DNA from: Actinoplanes auranticolor
GTDB taxonomy: Bacteria > Actinomycetota > Actinomycetes > Mycobacteriales > Micromonosporaceae
Direction of reading: 5' to 3'
NCBI RefSeq assembly: GCF_018332655.1
Contig: NZ_BOQL01000077.1
Coordinates: 1-64,000, forward strand
Length of the DNA: 64,000 bases
Part shown: piece after piece, positions 15,224-24,258 of the stretch
Layout: every line of letters begins with the position of its first letter
Position numbering within the stretch: the first letter of the stretch is position 1
Made by a program: the position numbers and the translations under genes
Notes under the pieces: generated by a model
Seen by the model: the letters and a program-made list of their open reading frames with translations, nothing else
Told to the model about the DNA's origin: nothing
Databases searched by the model: none

Positions 15224-16556
15224 CGATCAGCCGGTTGTCCATGCTCTCGCAGACGATCACGTCGCCGCTGCTCTGACAGCCGAAGTCGAGCACGGCCGAG
15301 ACGGTGCCACGCAACAGCACCTCCCCGGTCCGGCGGTCCACCCGGCTGATCAGCGTCACGTCGTTCGAGCCCTGAGCGCCGGCCACCACGTACTGGGTGC
15401 CGGCGAGCTGGTGGTCCCACACCGGTGTCGCCGTGCCCAGGTCGGCGAGCTGCCGGCCGGTGCGGGTGTCGATCAGGCGGTGCCGCGCGCCGGTCTCGTC
15501 GTCGCCGACGAGCATCAGGCCGTCCTGCAGCGGGAAGCCGATGGCCGAGCCGGTGATCTGCCAGCGCACCTCGCCGGTCGCGGGGTCGTGTCCGGTGGTG
15601 GCGTCCGATCCGTTGATGCAGACCACCGGGCCGCAGCCGTAGACGCCGCCGGGTGCCGCCTGCTCGGTGCGCCACTGCTCTCGCAGCGTCTCCGTGTCGT
15701 ACGCGGTGACGGTCGACTGCCCGCCCTCGTTGCGTTCCAAGTAGAGCTGTCGGCCGTCCAGAGTCACCATCAAGAAGTCGCCGTCCGGCGCGGACGGGCG
15801 TCGCCACGGGAACGTCGCGGTGGCCACGACCGAGCCGTCCGCCAGGTCCAGCACCTCGGCCCGGCCCTTCGTGGTGACGGTGACCAGGCGCTCGGCTGTC
15901 GTACCGGGCCCGGTCTCGGTGGTCCAGGTCTCGATGTCGCCGGCCGGGCGCGACCAGATCGTGCGGCCGTCGCGCAGCCGTACGGTCCGGAAGGTCGTGA
16001 CCTTGTCGCCCGCCTTGTTCCACTGGGTGAGCAGGGCCCGGTCGCCGACGGCGTGGATCAGCTCGCCGGGCTGCCGCCACAGCTGGCGGCCGGTGGCTGT
16101 GTCGACGGCCGCGGTGTCGCGGTGGAACTCGCGGGAGACCGTGGAGCCGTTCGGGTCCTCGTACATGACTGTCGTCCGCCCGGCCGGCAGCAGCAGCGCG
16201 CCCGCCCTGATGCCGCTCAGCCGGCTGCTGTCGTCCGGGCCGGGATGCGACCAGCGCAGCTCACCGGTCCGCAGGTCGTACGCGCTGAGCCGGTCCTGCC
16301 CCGGCTGGGTCAGCACATAGACGCTGTCTGCGGTGAGCACGTAGGCGCCGTTGCCCAGCTCGTACGGGATGCTCCAGAGTTGCGCGAGTCCTTGCGGATC
16401 GGGCCGCGCCGATCCGGTGACCGTGAGCAGGGAAGCCGCCGTCACGATCGCCGCCAGCAACCACCGCAGGTCACGCCGTCCGAGCGGGCGGCGGGCCGGC
16501 TCGAAGCTTGGCTCGTCGCCGTCCGCATTGACGAGCCCGAGCTCGATGACGGCCAT
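15207..16556 (-). CDS. Membrane-anchored PQQ-type beta-propeller protein
   Basis: A 449-residue protein with one N-terminal membrane helix (about 29-47, LRWLLAAIVTAASLLTV) and an extracytoplasmic domain of repeated blades with the pattern AYDLRTGELRW, DTATGRQLWRQ, DTETLREQW, DPATGEVRWQ, DTRTGRQLADL. These are PQQ-like or quinoprotein-type propeller repeats. No catalytic residues or PQQ site are evident, so a binding or scaffolding role is more likely than dehydrogenase activity. Cysteines in YGCGPVVCING could form a disulphide. Sits between prfA and a GGDEF gene; no clear operon partner. Function unknown. Confidence 0.75.
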   Translation of the reverse strand: MAVIELGLVNADGDEPSFEPARRPLGRRDLRWLLAAIVTAASLLTVTGSARPDPQGLAQLWSIPYELGNGAYVLTADSVYVLTQPGQDRLSAYDLRTGELRWSHPGPDDSSRLSGIRAGALLLPAGRTTVMYEDPNGSTVSREFHRDTAAVDTATGRQLWRQPGELIHAVGDRALLTQWNKAGDKVTTFRTVRLRDGRTIWSRPAGDIETWTTETGPGTTAERLVTVTTKGRAEVLDLADGSVVATATFPWRRPSAPDGDFLMVTLDGRQLYLERNEGGQSTVTAYDTETLREQWRTEQAAPGGVYGCGPVVCINGSDATTGHDPATGEVRWQITGSAIGFPLQDGLMLVGDDETGARHRLIDTRTGRQLADLGTATPVWDHQLAGTQYVVAGAQGSNDVTLISRVDRRTGEVLLRGTVSAVLDFGCQSSGDVIVCESMDNRLIVTDVG

Positions 16557-16581
16557 CGTCCGAGCCTAGGACCCGGAAGCC

Positions 16582-18087
16582 CTACGCGGGGGTCCGGTGC
16601 GAAGCCGCGGCGGCCAGGGCGGCGCTCAGCGTCCGGCCGTTGGTGCCGACCTCGGACCAGCCCGCGGCCAGGCCGATCGGTGTGCCCGGCACCAGGACCT
16701 GCCAGTTCTCCGCCGCGGCGGCCGCGCTGATCCGCCGGGAGACCTCCGCCGCCTGGGTCGGCCCCGCGCCGGGCAGCACCACCACGAACTCGTCGCCGGC
16801 GAAGCGGGCCACGAAGTCGCCGCGGCGCATGACCCGGTTGAGCACGCCGGCGATGCGCTGCAGCACCAGGTCGCCGCAGTGCCGGCCGTGCCGGGCGTTC
16901 ACCGCGGTGAAGCCGATCAGGTCGCAGACCCCGATCGCCGCGCGCTCGCCGCGGGCCAGCATCGCCGCCACGTAGCGTTCGAGCTGGCGGCGGTTGGGCA
17001 GGCCGGTGAGCGGGTCGGTGAGCGTCTCGTCGCCGTAGCGGCCCAGGTCGCGGTGGGTCTCCTCAGCGTCGAGGCGGGCCGCGACCCCGTCCAGGTAACC
17101 GTCGCGGAGCCGGTCGATGCGCTGGGCGGCGAGCCGGAAGGCATGCCGGTCGGCGGCGTGCGCGGCCTGGTGGTCACCGGCCGAGGAGTGGCAGATGCTG
17201 CGCAGCCGGGCCGGCTCGGCTGGGCCGAGGATCTCCTGGGAGACCGGCACGGCGTCGAGCTTGCGCAGCGCCTCCCCGGCCTTGTCGGCCGCGATGTCGA
17301 GGCACACGGTGCCGAGGTGCCGCAGGTCGCGGGAGCGGACGCTGTCACCGCCGCCGGTCAGCAGGGCGGCCACGTCGGTCTCGGTGGACTCGCCCAGGGC
17401 CGCCCGGCGGGCCAGCGCGTAGCCGTAGACCGGCCGGCTGCTCGGGCGCAGCCGCACGTCGGCGCCGGTGGCGACGTAACGGGTCAGCTCGGCGTCGATG
17501 TCGCGCAGCACCCGCAGGCAGCCGTCGGTGTCGCCCTGGTGGTCCAGCGAGACCGCGTTGCGCAGCCGGATGCCCGGGGCGGCGAAGACCTCGCTGGCCA
17601 TGCCGGCCGCGGCGCCGACCTGGCGGGCCTGCTCGATCGCGGTCAGCGCGTGGCCGTGAAACCCCAGATAGCTGTACGCCATGGCGAGGTCGTGCCAGCC
17701 CCACGCCGTCTCGCTGTCGCCGTCCGGCACCGCCGCCAGCGCCCGCGACGCCTGCACCAGGTGGGTGACGCCACGGTCCAGCGCGCTCTGCAGATGGGCG
17801 CCCAGAGCCGCGAAGGCGTGCATCTGACCGCGCAGGTACGGGTCGGAGGTCTCCCGGACGGCGTTCGAGGCCAGCGTCATCGCGGTGGCGAACTCGGCGA
17901 CCCGGCCCAGGTTGATCAGCGCGCCGAACCGCTGGACGAGCGCGTACGCCCGGGTCATCGGGTCGGTCGTGCGGGCGAGCACCTTGTCGAGGATGGTCAA
18001 CGCCTCCGCGGACCGGCCCCCCTGCTGGAGCTTGTTGGCCGTACGCAGGTCGTCGACACAATCGCCGAGCTGATCGAGCCACGTCAT
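16582..18087 (-). CDS. GGDEF-domain protein with TPR-like sensor half
   Basis: About 501 residues. The first 330 are helical and resemble tetratricopeptide repeats (ALTILDKVLARTTDPMTRAY, ALAAVPDGDSETAWGWHDLA), with no membrane segment, so the protein is cytoplasmic. The last 160 form a GGDEF domain: DPLTGLPNRRQLERYV, VCDLIGFTAVNARHGRHCGD and the active loop RFAGDEFVVVL. The loop reads AGDEF, and the FKxxND-like region is altered, so diguanylate cyclase activity is possible but not assured. The ATG at 18087 is one of two plausible starts (the other 18132). A CATAAT hexamer on the minus strand at 18178-18183 is a candidate -10. Confidence 0.8.
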   Translation of the reverse strand: MTWLDQLGDCVDDLRTANKLQQGGRSAEALTILDKVLARTTDPMTRAYALVQRFGALINLGRVAEFATAMTLASNAVRETSDPYLRGQMHAFAALGAHLQSALDRGVTHLVQASRALAAVPDGDSETAWGWHDLAMAYSYLGFHGHALTAIEQARQVGAAAGMASEVFAAPGIRLRNAVSLDHQGDTDGCLRVLRDIDAELTRYVATGADVRLRPSSRPVYGYALARRAALGESTETDVAALLTGGGDSVRSRDLRHLGTVCLDIAADKAGEALRKLDAVPVSQEILGPAEPARLRSICHSSAGDHQAAHAADRHAFRLAAQRIDRLRDGYLDGVAARLDAEETHRDLGRYGDETLTDPLTGLPNRRQLERYVAAMLARGERAAIGVCDLIGFTAVNARHGRHCGDLVLQRIAGVLNRVMRRGDFVARFAGDEFVVVLPGAGPTQAAEVSRRISAAAAAENWQVLVPGTPIGLAAGWSEVGTNGRTLSAALAAAASHRTPA

Positions 18088-18185
18088 GGTGCCGCCACAG
18101 CCATCCAGGCCCCTCCTGCCGACGCCGTTCATCGCCGAGTGACCCGGCCGGTCACCGTCGAGAGACGACGTTCCATGATTATGCC

Positions 18186-19061
18186 GTGACGCCGACGCAC
18201 GAACACCCCTCGAAGGGAACGGAACGGACGCGCTTGGCGCCGGTGCTGGCCAAGGCCACCGCACTGCTCGCCGGGGCGGGGGTTTCCTCGCCGCGCGTCG
18301 ATGCCGAGCTGCTCGCCGCGCACGTTCTCGGGGTGGGGCGCGGCCGGTTGCTGCTGATCGACACCGTGCGCGAGGACGAGGCGCGCCGGTTCGCCGGGCT
18401 GGCCGAGCAGCGGGCGCAGCGGATTCCCTTGCAGCACCTGCTCGGCACGGCCGCCTTCCGCCATCTGGAGCTGGCGGTGGGCGAGGGCGTGTTCGTACCG
18501 AGGCCGGAGACCGAGCTGCTGGCCGGCTGGGGCATCGAGCACACCGCGCCGGGCGCCACGGTGGTCGACCTGTGCAGCGGTACGGGCGCCATCGCCTGCT
18601 CCGTCGCCGACGAGGCCGCCCCGGGCCGGGTCATCGCCGTGGAGCGGTCCCCGGCGGCGCTCGCCTACCTGCGCCGTAACGCCGGGGCGTTCCCGGTGGT
18701 CCGCGTCGTGCCGGGCGACGTCACGGATCCGGAGCTGCTGGCCGAGTGCCGGGGCATGGTGGACGTGCTGCTGTGCAATCCGCCGTACGTGCCGGACGGG
18801 ACCGCCGTACCCCCGGAGGTCGCGGACCACGACCCGGCGGAGGCCGTCTTCGGCGGCGCGGACGGCCTGGTCGTGATCCGGCCGGTGATCGCCCTGGCGG
18901 CGGCGCTGCTGCGGCCCGGCGGCGTGGTCGGCATCGAGCACGACGACGTGCACGCGGCGGCGGTGCCCGGGCTGCTGCGGGCCGACGGGCGCTTCACCGC
19001 GGTCGCCGCGCATCAGGATCTGACCGGTCGCCCACGATATGCGACGGCCCGCCGCGTGTAG
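18186..19061 (+). CDS. prmC: Release-factor glutamine methyltransferase
   Basis: A 291-residue SAM-dependent enzyme (HemK family) that methylates the Gln of the GGQ motif in release factors. The helical N-terminal domain (ATALLAGAGVSSPRVDAELL) precedes a Rossmann domain with VVDLCSGTGAIACS (SAM loop) and the catalytic LLCNPPYVP motif. It follows prfA, its substrate gene, as in other actinobacteria, but with two leftward genes between. The GTG start has no ribosome site; CATGAT lies 6 nt upstream, a weaker version of the leaderless layout seen elsewhere here. Confidence 0.93.
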   Translation: MTPTHEHPSKGTERTRLAPVLAKATALLAGAGVSSPRVDAELLAAHVLGVGRGRLLLIDTVREDEARRFAGLAEQRAQRIPLQHLLGTAAFRHLELAVGEGVFVPRPETELLAGWGIEHTAPGATVVDLCSGTGAIACSVADEAAPGRVIAVERSPAALAYLRRNAGAFPVVRVVPGDVTDPELLAECRGMVDVLLCNPPYVPDGTAVPPEVADHDPAEAVFGGADGLVVIRPVIALAAALLRPGGVVGIEHDDVHAAAVPGLLRADGRFTAVAAHQDLTGRPRYATARRV

Positions 19062-19098
19062 GGCACTTCGTGCGCGCCATGGCACACTGCAACTTGTG

Positions 19099-19743
19099 AT
19101 GCTCTACGACTGTCGGGCCGTGGCCGAGCGCGATCGCGGCATCGCCGCGGCTGTCGAGGCGGTCAAAAGCGGTGAGCTCGTCGTGCTGCCCACCGACACC
19201 GTCTACGGCGTCGGCGCGGACGCGTTCACCGCGCACGCCGTCAACGCCCTGCAGAACGCCCGCGGCGCGGACCGGCGCGTGCCCCCGCCGGTGCTGGTCG
19301 GCTCCCGGCACACCCTGGACGGCCTGGTCTACTCGCTGCCCAAGGCGGCCCGTGAGCTGGCCGACGCGTTCTGGCCGGGCGCGCTGACCATCATGGTCGA
19401 GCACTCGCCCAGCCTGCAGTGGGATCTCGGTGACACCGGCGGCGTGGTCGCCGTCCGGATGCCGTTGCACCCGGTGGCGCTGGAGGTGCTGCGCGAGGTG
19501 GGCCCGATGGCGGTCACCACGGCTAACAAGATCGGCCAGCCGGCCCCGGCCACCGCCGAGGAGGCCCGCGACCAGCTCGAGTACGCGGTCCGCATCTATC
19601 TCGAGGCCGGTGCCGCCGCCGACCCGGCTCCCAGCACGATCGTCGATGTCACCGGTGACGTGCCGCGGGTCCTGCGCAACGGCGCGGTGCCGTTCGAGAA
19701 GCTGCGCGACGTCGTGCCGGACATCCTGGCCGCGGAGGCCTGA
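19099..19743 (+). CDS. Threonylcarbamoyl-AMP synthase, short YrdC type
   Basis: A 214-residue YrdC/TsaC-fold enzyme that makes threonylcarbamoyl-AMP for the t6A modification of ANN-decoding tRNAs. VVLPTDTVYGVGADAF is the nucleotide-site start, and FWPGALTIMVEH and TTANKIGQPAPATAEEA are the following family blocks. The usual KxRP loop is replaced by ARGADRRVPPPV, a variant I recall from mycobacterial homologues at the same locus. Start is ATG 19099, or the adjoining GTG 19096, which has CACACT 7 nt upstream and would be leaderless. It leads an operon with the phosphatase and a second, longer synthase. Confidence 0.88.
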   Translation: MLYDCRAVAERDRGIAAAVEAVKSGELVVLPTDTVYGVGADAFTAHAVNALQNARGADRRVPPPVLVGSRHTLDGLVYSLPKAARELADAFWPGALTIMVEHSPSLQWDLGDTGGVVAVRMPLHPVALEVLREVGPMAVTTANKIGQPAPATAEEARDQLEYAVRIYLEAGAAADPAPSTIVDVTGDVPRVLRNGAVPFEKLRDVVPDILAAEA

Positions 19744-19745
19744 GG

Positions 19746-20369
19746 ATGCCGTTCACAGTGCTGCACGTGTGCATGGGCAACATCTGCCGGTCGCCGATGG
19801 CCGAGCGGCTGCTGGTCCTGGCCGCCGCCCAGCGCCTCGGCAAGATCGATCCCGACGCCGAGCTCGGTGACCTGCTGCGCAGCGTCAGCGCGGGCACCGG
19901 CGGCTGGCATGAGGGCGAGGAGATGAACCCGCCGGCGGCCCGGCAGATCACGGTGCGCGGCGGCAGCACCGACGGCTTCGCGGCGCGCAAGCTGACCAGT
20001 GCCCAGCTCGACGAGGCCGACCTGATCCTGACCGCGACCGCCGATCAGAGCGACTACGTGCACGCCCTGGTGCCCGGTGCGGCCGGCCGTACGTTCGTCC
20101 TCGGGCACCTGAGCCGCCTGCTGCGCGAGCTGGAGCCGACGTCGCTCCCGCCGGCCGGCACCGACCCGGAGTCGTTCGCCGCGCGGGCCGCGGCCGTGGT
20201 GGCGGCGGCCGCTCGGCTGCGCGGCGAGACGGAGCCGCAGCCCGGCGACGACCTCGACGACCCGTGGGGCCGGGGCGACCAGACCTTCCAGCGCATCGCC
20301 GACACCATCGACGAAGCGCTGTACACGCTCGTGGACGCCCTGCTGCCGGGAGCGCCGAGGCCCGCGTGA
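19746..20369 (+). CDS. Low-molecular-weight protein-tyrosine phosphatase
   Basis: A 207-residue cytoplasmic phosphatase. The P-loop VCMGNICRSPMAE (C9 nucleophile, R15) is the CX5R site at the extreme N-terminus, as in all LMW-PTPs. The general-acid loop is probably DDPWGRGDQTF (near 190), in the usual DP position. It is longer than the typical 150 residues because of an Ala-rich insert around 125-170. It starts 2 bp after the first synthase gene and shares GTGA with the next, so the three are co-transcribed. In related bacteria such enzymes act with cell-surface or arginine-phosphate signalling; the target here is unknown. Confidence 0.87.
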   Translation: MPFTVLHVCMGNICRSPMAERLLVLAAAQRLGKIDPDAELGDLLRSVSAGTGGWHEGEEMNPPAARQITVRGGSTDGFAARKLTSAQLDEADLILTATADQSDYVHALVPGAAGRTFVLGHLSRLLRELEPTSLPPAGTDPESFAARAAAVVAAAARLRGETEPQPGDDLDDPWGRGDQTFQRIADTIDEALYTLVDALLPGAPRPA

Positions 20370-21316
20370 CGATCGTCGAACCGGACGCCGACGGCCTGCG
20401 CCGGGCGGTCGAGCTGCTGCGGCGCGAGTCCGTGGTCGCGTTCCCCACCGAGACCGTGTACGGCCTGGGCGCCCACGCCTTCTCGGCCCGGGCGGTCGCC
20501 GAGGTCTACCGCCTGAAGAACCGCCCGTCCTGGAACCCGCTGATCGTGCACGTGGCGAACGTGGCGGCGGCCCGCGCGCTGGCCCACGAGTGGCCCGAAG
20601 CCGCGAACGAGCTGGCCGCGCAGTTCTGGCCGGGTCCGCTGACGCTGGTCGTCGAGCGGGCGAAGCATCTGCCGCAGCTGGGGGCGCCGACGCTGACCAT
20701 CGCGATCCGGGTGCCCGCGCACGAGGTGGCCCTCAAGCTGCTGGAAGCCTCGGGCCTGCCGCTGGCGGCACCGAGTGCGAACCGCTCGGAGGGCATCTCC
20801 CCGACCACGGCCGGCCACGTGCTGCGCAGCCTGCCGGAGGTGCCGCTGGTGCTGGACGGCGGCCCGGCCTCGTGGGGCATCGAGTCGACGGTGCTCGACC
20901 TGACCACGCCCACCCCCACGCTGCTGCGCCCGGGTGCGCTGGCGCTGCGCCCGCTGCGCGAGGTGACCGGTGCGATCGCGCTGCCGGACGCGGTGGGCGA
21001 CGGCACGGCACGGCCCTCGCCGGGCATGAGCCGCCGGCACTACGCGCCCAAGGCCACCGTATTACTCGTCGACGACGTGAAATCGGTGGACCGCGACGGC
21101 CTGGCCGCCCCCGTGGCGGTGCTCAGCTACGAGACGGCCGGGGACTACGACGCGGCCGAAGTGCTCAGCGCGGACCCGCGGGAGTACGCCGCCGACCTGT
21201 ACGCGGCCCTGCACCGCCTGGACGACGCCGGCGTCGGCACGATCATCGTCCAGGCGCCGCCGGACACCGAGGACTGGCTGGCCGTCCGTGACCGCCTGGT
21301 CCGCGCCGCCCGGTGA
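20366..21316 (+). CDS. Threonylcarbamoyl-AMP synthase, long Sua5 type
   Basis: A 316-residue protein with an N-terminal YrdC domain (VVAFPTETVYGLGAHAFS, KNRPSWNPLIVHV, FWPGPLTLVVER, SANRSEGISPTTAGHV) and a C-terminal Sua5 domain (about 215-316) joined by PSPGMSRRHYAPKA, the linker typical of Sua5 enzymes. The classical KxRPxxNPL substrate loop is intact, unlike in the shorter paralogue 625 bp upstream. GTG start within the GTGA overlap with the phosphatase gene. Together these make two complete candidates for the same t6A step in a single operon. Confidence 0.9.
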   Translation: MTIVEPDADGLRRAVELLRRESVVAFPTETVYGLGAHAFSARAVAEVYRLKNRPSWNPLIVHVANVAAARALAHEWPEAANELAAQFWPGPLTLVVERAKHLPQLGAPTLTIAIRVPAHEVALKLLEASGLPLAAPSANRSEGISPTTAGHVLRSLPEVPLVLDGGPASWGIESTVLDLTTPTPTLLRPGALALRPLREVTGAIALPDAVGDGTARPSPGMSRRHYAPKATVLLVDDVKSVDRDGLAAPVAVLSYETAGDYDAAEVLSADPREYAADLYAALHRLDDAGVGTIIVQAPPDTEDWLAVRDRLVRAAR

Positions 21317-21331
21317 CCGCCCGCCCGCCGT

Positions 21332-22819
21332 TCAGCGGGAAGCCTGGCTGGCGATGTTGCGGGCCATGCCACTGAAGATCATCCCGTGGAACGGCAGCAC
21401 GCTCGCCCAGTACGCGTGCCCGGCCAGCCCGCGTGGCACGAAGATGGCCCGCTGCCGGTAGAGGCTCGTCCCGTCCGGCCCCGGCTCGGCCGACATCTCC
21501 AGCCAGGCCCGGCCCGGCACCCTCATCTCGGCGCGCAGCCGCAGCAGCTCACCGGGCTTGATCTCCTCGACCCGCCACCAGTCCAGCGCCTCGCCGACCA
21601 GCAGGTGGTTGCGGTCGCGCCGGCCGCGGCGCAGACCGACGCCGCCGACGAGCCGGTCCAGCCAGCCGCGCACCGACCAGGCCAGCGGGAAGGAGTACCA
21701 GCCGTTCTCACCGCCGACGCCCTCGATCACCCGCCACAGCGCCGGGGCCGGCGCGGCCACCTCGCGGGTGCGCTCGTCGACGTCGATGCTGCCGCCGGAC
21801 CAGTCGGGATCGCTGGGCAGTGGCTCGGCCGCCGCGTCCCGGCCGACCGCGTTCGACCAGCGGGTCTCCACGTTCGCGGCGCGGACCTTGCCGAGGGCCA
21901 GCCGGACGGCTTCGTCGAAGCCGAGCAGGCTCGCCGGTTCTTCATTCGGTTCTCCGCCGCGGGCAGGCTCCTCGTCCGGGATGTATTCCGCGATGTCGTG
22001 CTCGTGGGCGAAGGCCTCGTGGATCAGGCTGCCGACCAGGGGACGGGCGATCGCGTTGGGTACGGGCGTGACCGCGCCGACCCAGTGCGCCGACAGCCAC
22101 GGGCTCAGCGGGCGCAGCGGCAGGATGATCCGCCGGCGCAGCCCCGCGACCCGGGCGTAGCGGCGCATCATCTCCAGGTACGTCAGCACGTCGCGCCCGC
22201 CGATGTCGAACCCCCGGTTCACCTCAGCCGGCAGCGTGGCCACGCCGATCAGGTACCGCAGCACGTCGCGGACGGCGATCGGCTGGATCCGGTTCCGCAC
22301 CCAGCGTGGGGTGATCATGATGGGCAGCCGCTCGGTCAGGTAGCGCAGCATCTCGAACGACGCCGAGCCCGAGCCGATGATCACCGGGGCCCGCAGCACC
22401 GCCGTCGGGACCCCGCTGTCCAGCAGGATCTTCGCCACTTCGGCGCGCGAGCGCAGGTGGGCCGACGGGTGCTCGTCGGGCGGCGGCTCAGGACCGCCGA
22501 GGTAGACGATCCGGCTGACCCCGGCCGCCTTGGCCGCGGTGGCGAAGTTGTGCGCCGCCTCGCGGTCGATGCGCTCGAAGTCCGGATGCCCGAGCGAGTG
22601 CATGAGGAAGTAGGCGACGTCGACGCCCTCGAACGCGGCCGGCAGCGTGGTGGGGTCGGACAGATCGCCCTCGACCACCTCGGCCCGGCCGGCCCACGGC
22701 ACATCCCGCAGGCGGGCGGCACTGCGGGAGAGACAGACGACGGAGTGGCCGGCATCGAGCAGACGAGGCGTCAGGCGGCCACCGATGTACCCGGTGGCGC
22801 CCGTGACGAGGCAGCGCAT
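21332..22819 (-). CDS. SDR oxidoreductase fused to DUF2867
   Basis: A 495-residue two-domain protein. The N-terminal 300 residues are an extended SDR fold of the NAD(P)H-binding epimerase type: TGATGYIGGRL dinucleotide loop, VEGDLSDPTTL, and VYLGGPEPPPDEHPSAHLRS where an active-site YxxxK is replaced by HxxxR, so catalysis may be lost. The C-terminal 150 residues (GGSIDVDERTREVAAPA to VLPFHGMIFSGMARNIA) match DUF2867, a START-like ligand-binding fold. The combination is common in actinobacteria and proteobacteria, with no assigned role. ATG start preceded by GTGGGGG. Divergent from glyA. Confidence 0.8.
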   Translation of the reverse strand: MRCLVTGATGYIGGRLTPRLLDAGHSVVCLSRSAARLRDVPWAGRAEVVEGDLSDPTTLPAAFEGVDVAYFLMHSLGHPDFERIDREAAHNFATAAKAAGVSRIVYLGGPEPPPDEHPSAHLRSRAEVAKILLDSGVPTAVLRAPVIIGSGSASFEMLRYLTERLPIMITPRWVRNRIQPIAVRDVLRYLIGVATLPAEVNRGFDIGGRDVLTYLEMMRRYARVAGLRRRIILPLRPLSPWLSAHWVGAVTPVPNAIARPLVGSLIHEAFAHEHDIAEYIPDEEPARGGEPNEEPASLLGFDEAVRLALGKVRAANVETRWSNAVGRDAAAEPLPSDPDWSGGSIDVDERTREVAAPAPALWRVIEGVGGENGWYSFPLAWSVRGWLDRLVGGVGLRRGRRDRNHLLVGEALDWWRVEEIKPGELLRLRAEMRVPGRAWLEMSAEPGPDGTSLYRQRAIFVPRGLAGHAYWASVLPFHGMIFSGMARNIASQASR

Positions 22820-22856
22820 ACCCCCACTGTGCCCGCAGGAAGGGCCCCATACGCCA

Positions 22857-22862
22857 TATGCT
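22857..22862 (+). promoter_or_regulatory. -10 element TATGCT of glyA
   Basis: TATGCT predicts a transcript start near 22869. A 30-nt leader with GAGGGAG (22887-22893) then leads to the ATG at 22900. This argues against an upstream ATG at 22858, which lies inside the promoter. Confidence 0.5.
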
Positions 22863-22899
22863 CGATCTCGGCAGCGTCGCCGAGGTGAGGGAGCGGGTC

Positions 22900-24189
22900 A
22901 TGGAGACTTTCTGGGGTCCCGACTTCAGCGCGCTCGAGCACGAGGATCCGGAGATCGCCGAGGTGATCCTGGGCGAGCTGGCCCGCCAGCGCGGCGGGCT
23001 GCAGCTGATCGCGAGTGAGAACTTCACCTCGCCGGCGGTGCTCGCGGCGCTCGGCTCCACGCTGACCAACAAGTACGCCGAGGGCTATCCCGGGCGGCGC
23101 TACTACGGCGGCTGCGCCGAGGTGGACCGCGCCGAGGAGCTGGCGATCGACCGGGCCCGGGAGCTGTTCGGCGCCGAGCACGCCAACGTCCAGCCGCACT
23201 CGGGCTCGTCGGCGAACATGGCGGCGTACGCGGCGCTGATCCAGCCGGGCGACACCGTGCTGGCCATGGGCCTGCCGCACGGCGGCCACCTGACCCACGG
23301 CAGCCGGGTCAACTTCTCCGGTAAGTGGTTCCATCCGGTGGGCTACACCGTGCGCCGCGACACCGAGCTGATCGACTACGACGAGGTCCGGGACCTGGCC
23401 CAGGCGCACCGGCCCAAGCTCATCGTCTGCGGCGCGACGGCGTATCCGCGGCTGATCGACTTCAAGGCCTTCCGCGACATCGCCGACGAGGTCGGGGCGT
23501 ACCTGATGGTCGACGCCGCCCATTTCATCGGCCTGGTCGCCGGCCGGGCCGTCCCGTCGCCCGTAGCGCATGCCGATGTCGTCACCTGCACCACCCACAA
23601 GGTGCTGCGCGGACCGCGGGGCGGCATGATTCTCTGTCGGGAGGAGCTCGCCGCACGCATCGACAAGGCCGTCTTCCCGTTCACCCAGGGCGGGCCGCTG
23701 ATGCACGCCGTCGCCGCGAAGGCCGTCGCCCTGCGGGAGGCGGCGCTGCCCGGCTTCCACTCGTACGCGCACCAGGTGGTCAAGAACAGTCAGGCGCTGG
23801 CCGCCGGGCTCGCCGCCGAGGGGATGCGCCCGGTCTCCGGGGGCACCGACACCCACCTGGCCCTGGTCGACCTGCGCGACGTCGGGGTCAGCGGCCGGGA
23901 CGCCGAGGCGCGCTGCGACCGGGCGAGGATCACACTGAACAAGAACGCGATCCCGTACGACCCGGAGAAGCCGATGACGGCGTCGGGGATCCGGGTCGGC
24001 ACGCCCAGCGTGACCACCCAGGGGATGCGGGAGGGGGAGATGCGCCAGATCGCCGGCCTCATCGCGGCTGCGGTCCGCGCGGACCCGAACACGGCGGCGG
24101 GTGCTGCCGTCCTCCGGGACACCGGACAGGAGGTGTCCGCGCTGATCAGCGGGTTCCCGGCGTATCCCCCGATGGTGGCGATCGGCTAG
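22900..24189 (+). CDS. glyA: Serine hydroxymethyltransferase
   Basis: A 429-residue PLP enzyme interconverting serine and glycine with tetrahydrofolate. LQLIASENFTSPAVLAALGS, NKYAEGYPGRRYYGGCAEVD and THKVLRGPRGGMILC (lysine 234 forms the Schiff base) are the family hallmarks. The start at 22900 gives the normal N-terminus and length. Streptomyces also has glyA between prmC/sua5 and atp, from memory. It supplies one-carbon units. Several divergent positions (VVKNSQALAAGLAAEG region is normal) do not suggest loss of function. Confidence 0.95.
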   Translation: METFWGPDFSALEHEDPEIAEVILGELARQRGGLQLIASENFTSPAVLAALGSTLTNKYAEGYPGRRYYGGCAEVDRAEELAIDRARELFGAEHANVQPHSGSSANMAAYAALIQPGDTVLAMGLPHGGHLTHGSRVNFSGKWFHPVGYTVRRDTELIDYDEVRDLAQAHRPKLIVCGATAYPRLIDFKAFRDIADEVGAYLMVDAAHFIGLVAGRAVPSPVAHADVVTCTTHKVLRGPRGGMILCREELAARIDKAVFPFTQGGPLMHAVAAKAVALREAALPGFHSYAHQVVKNSQALAAGLAAEGMRPVSGGTDTHLALVDLRDVGVSGRDAEARCDRARITLNKNAIPYDPEKPMTASGIRVGTPSVTTQGMREGEMRQIAGLIAAAVRADPNTAAGAAVLRDTGQEVSALISGFPAYPPMVAIG

Positions 24190-24258
24190 GGTCCGCTGTC
24201 CCCGGCCCGCTGCGGCTCGACCCGCCGGGCGGCTGCGGAGCGGGCACCTTCGCCGACG

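Noticed and set aside
22858..22899. Upstream ATG for glyA
   Set aside because: It lies within the TATGCT -10 element; ATG 22900 has a proper ribosome site and the normal family N-terminus.
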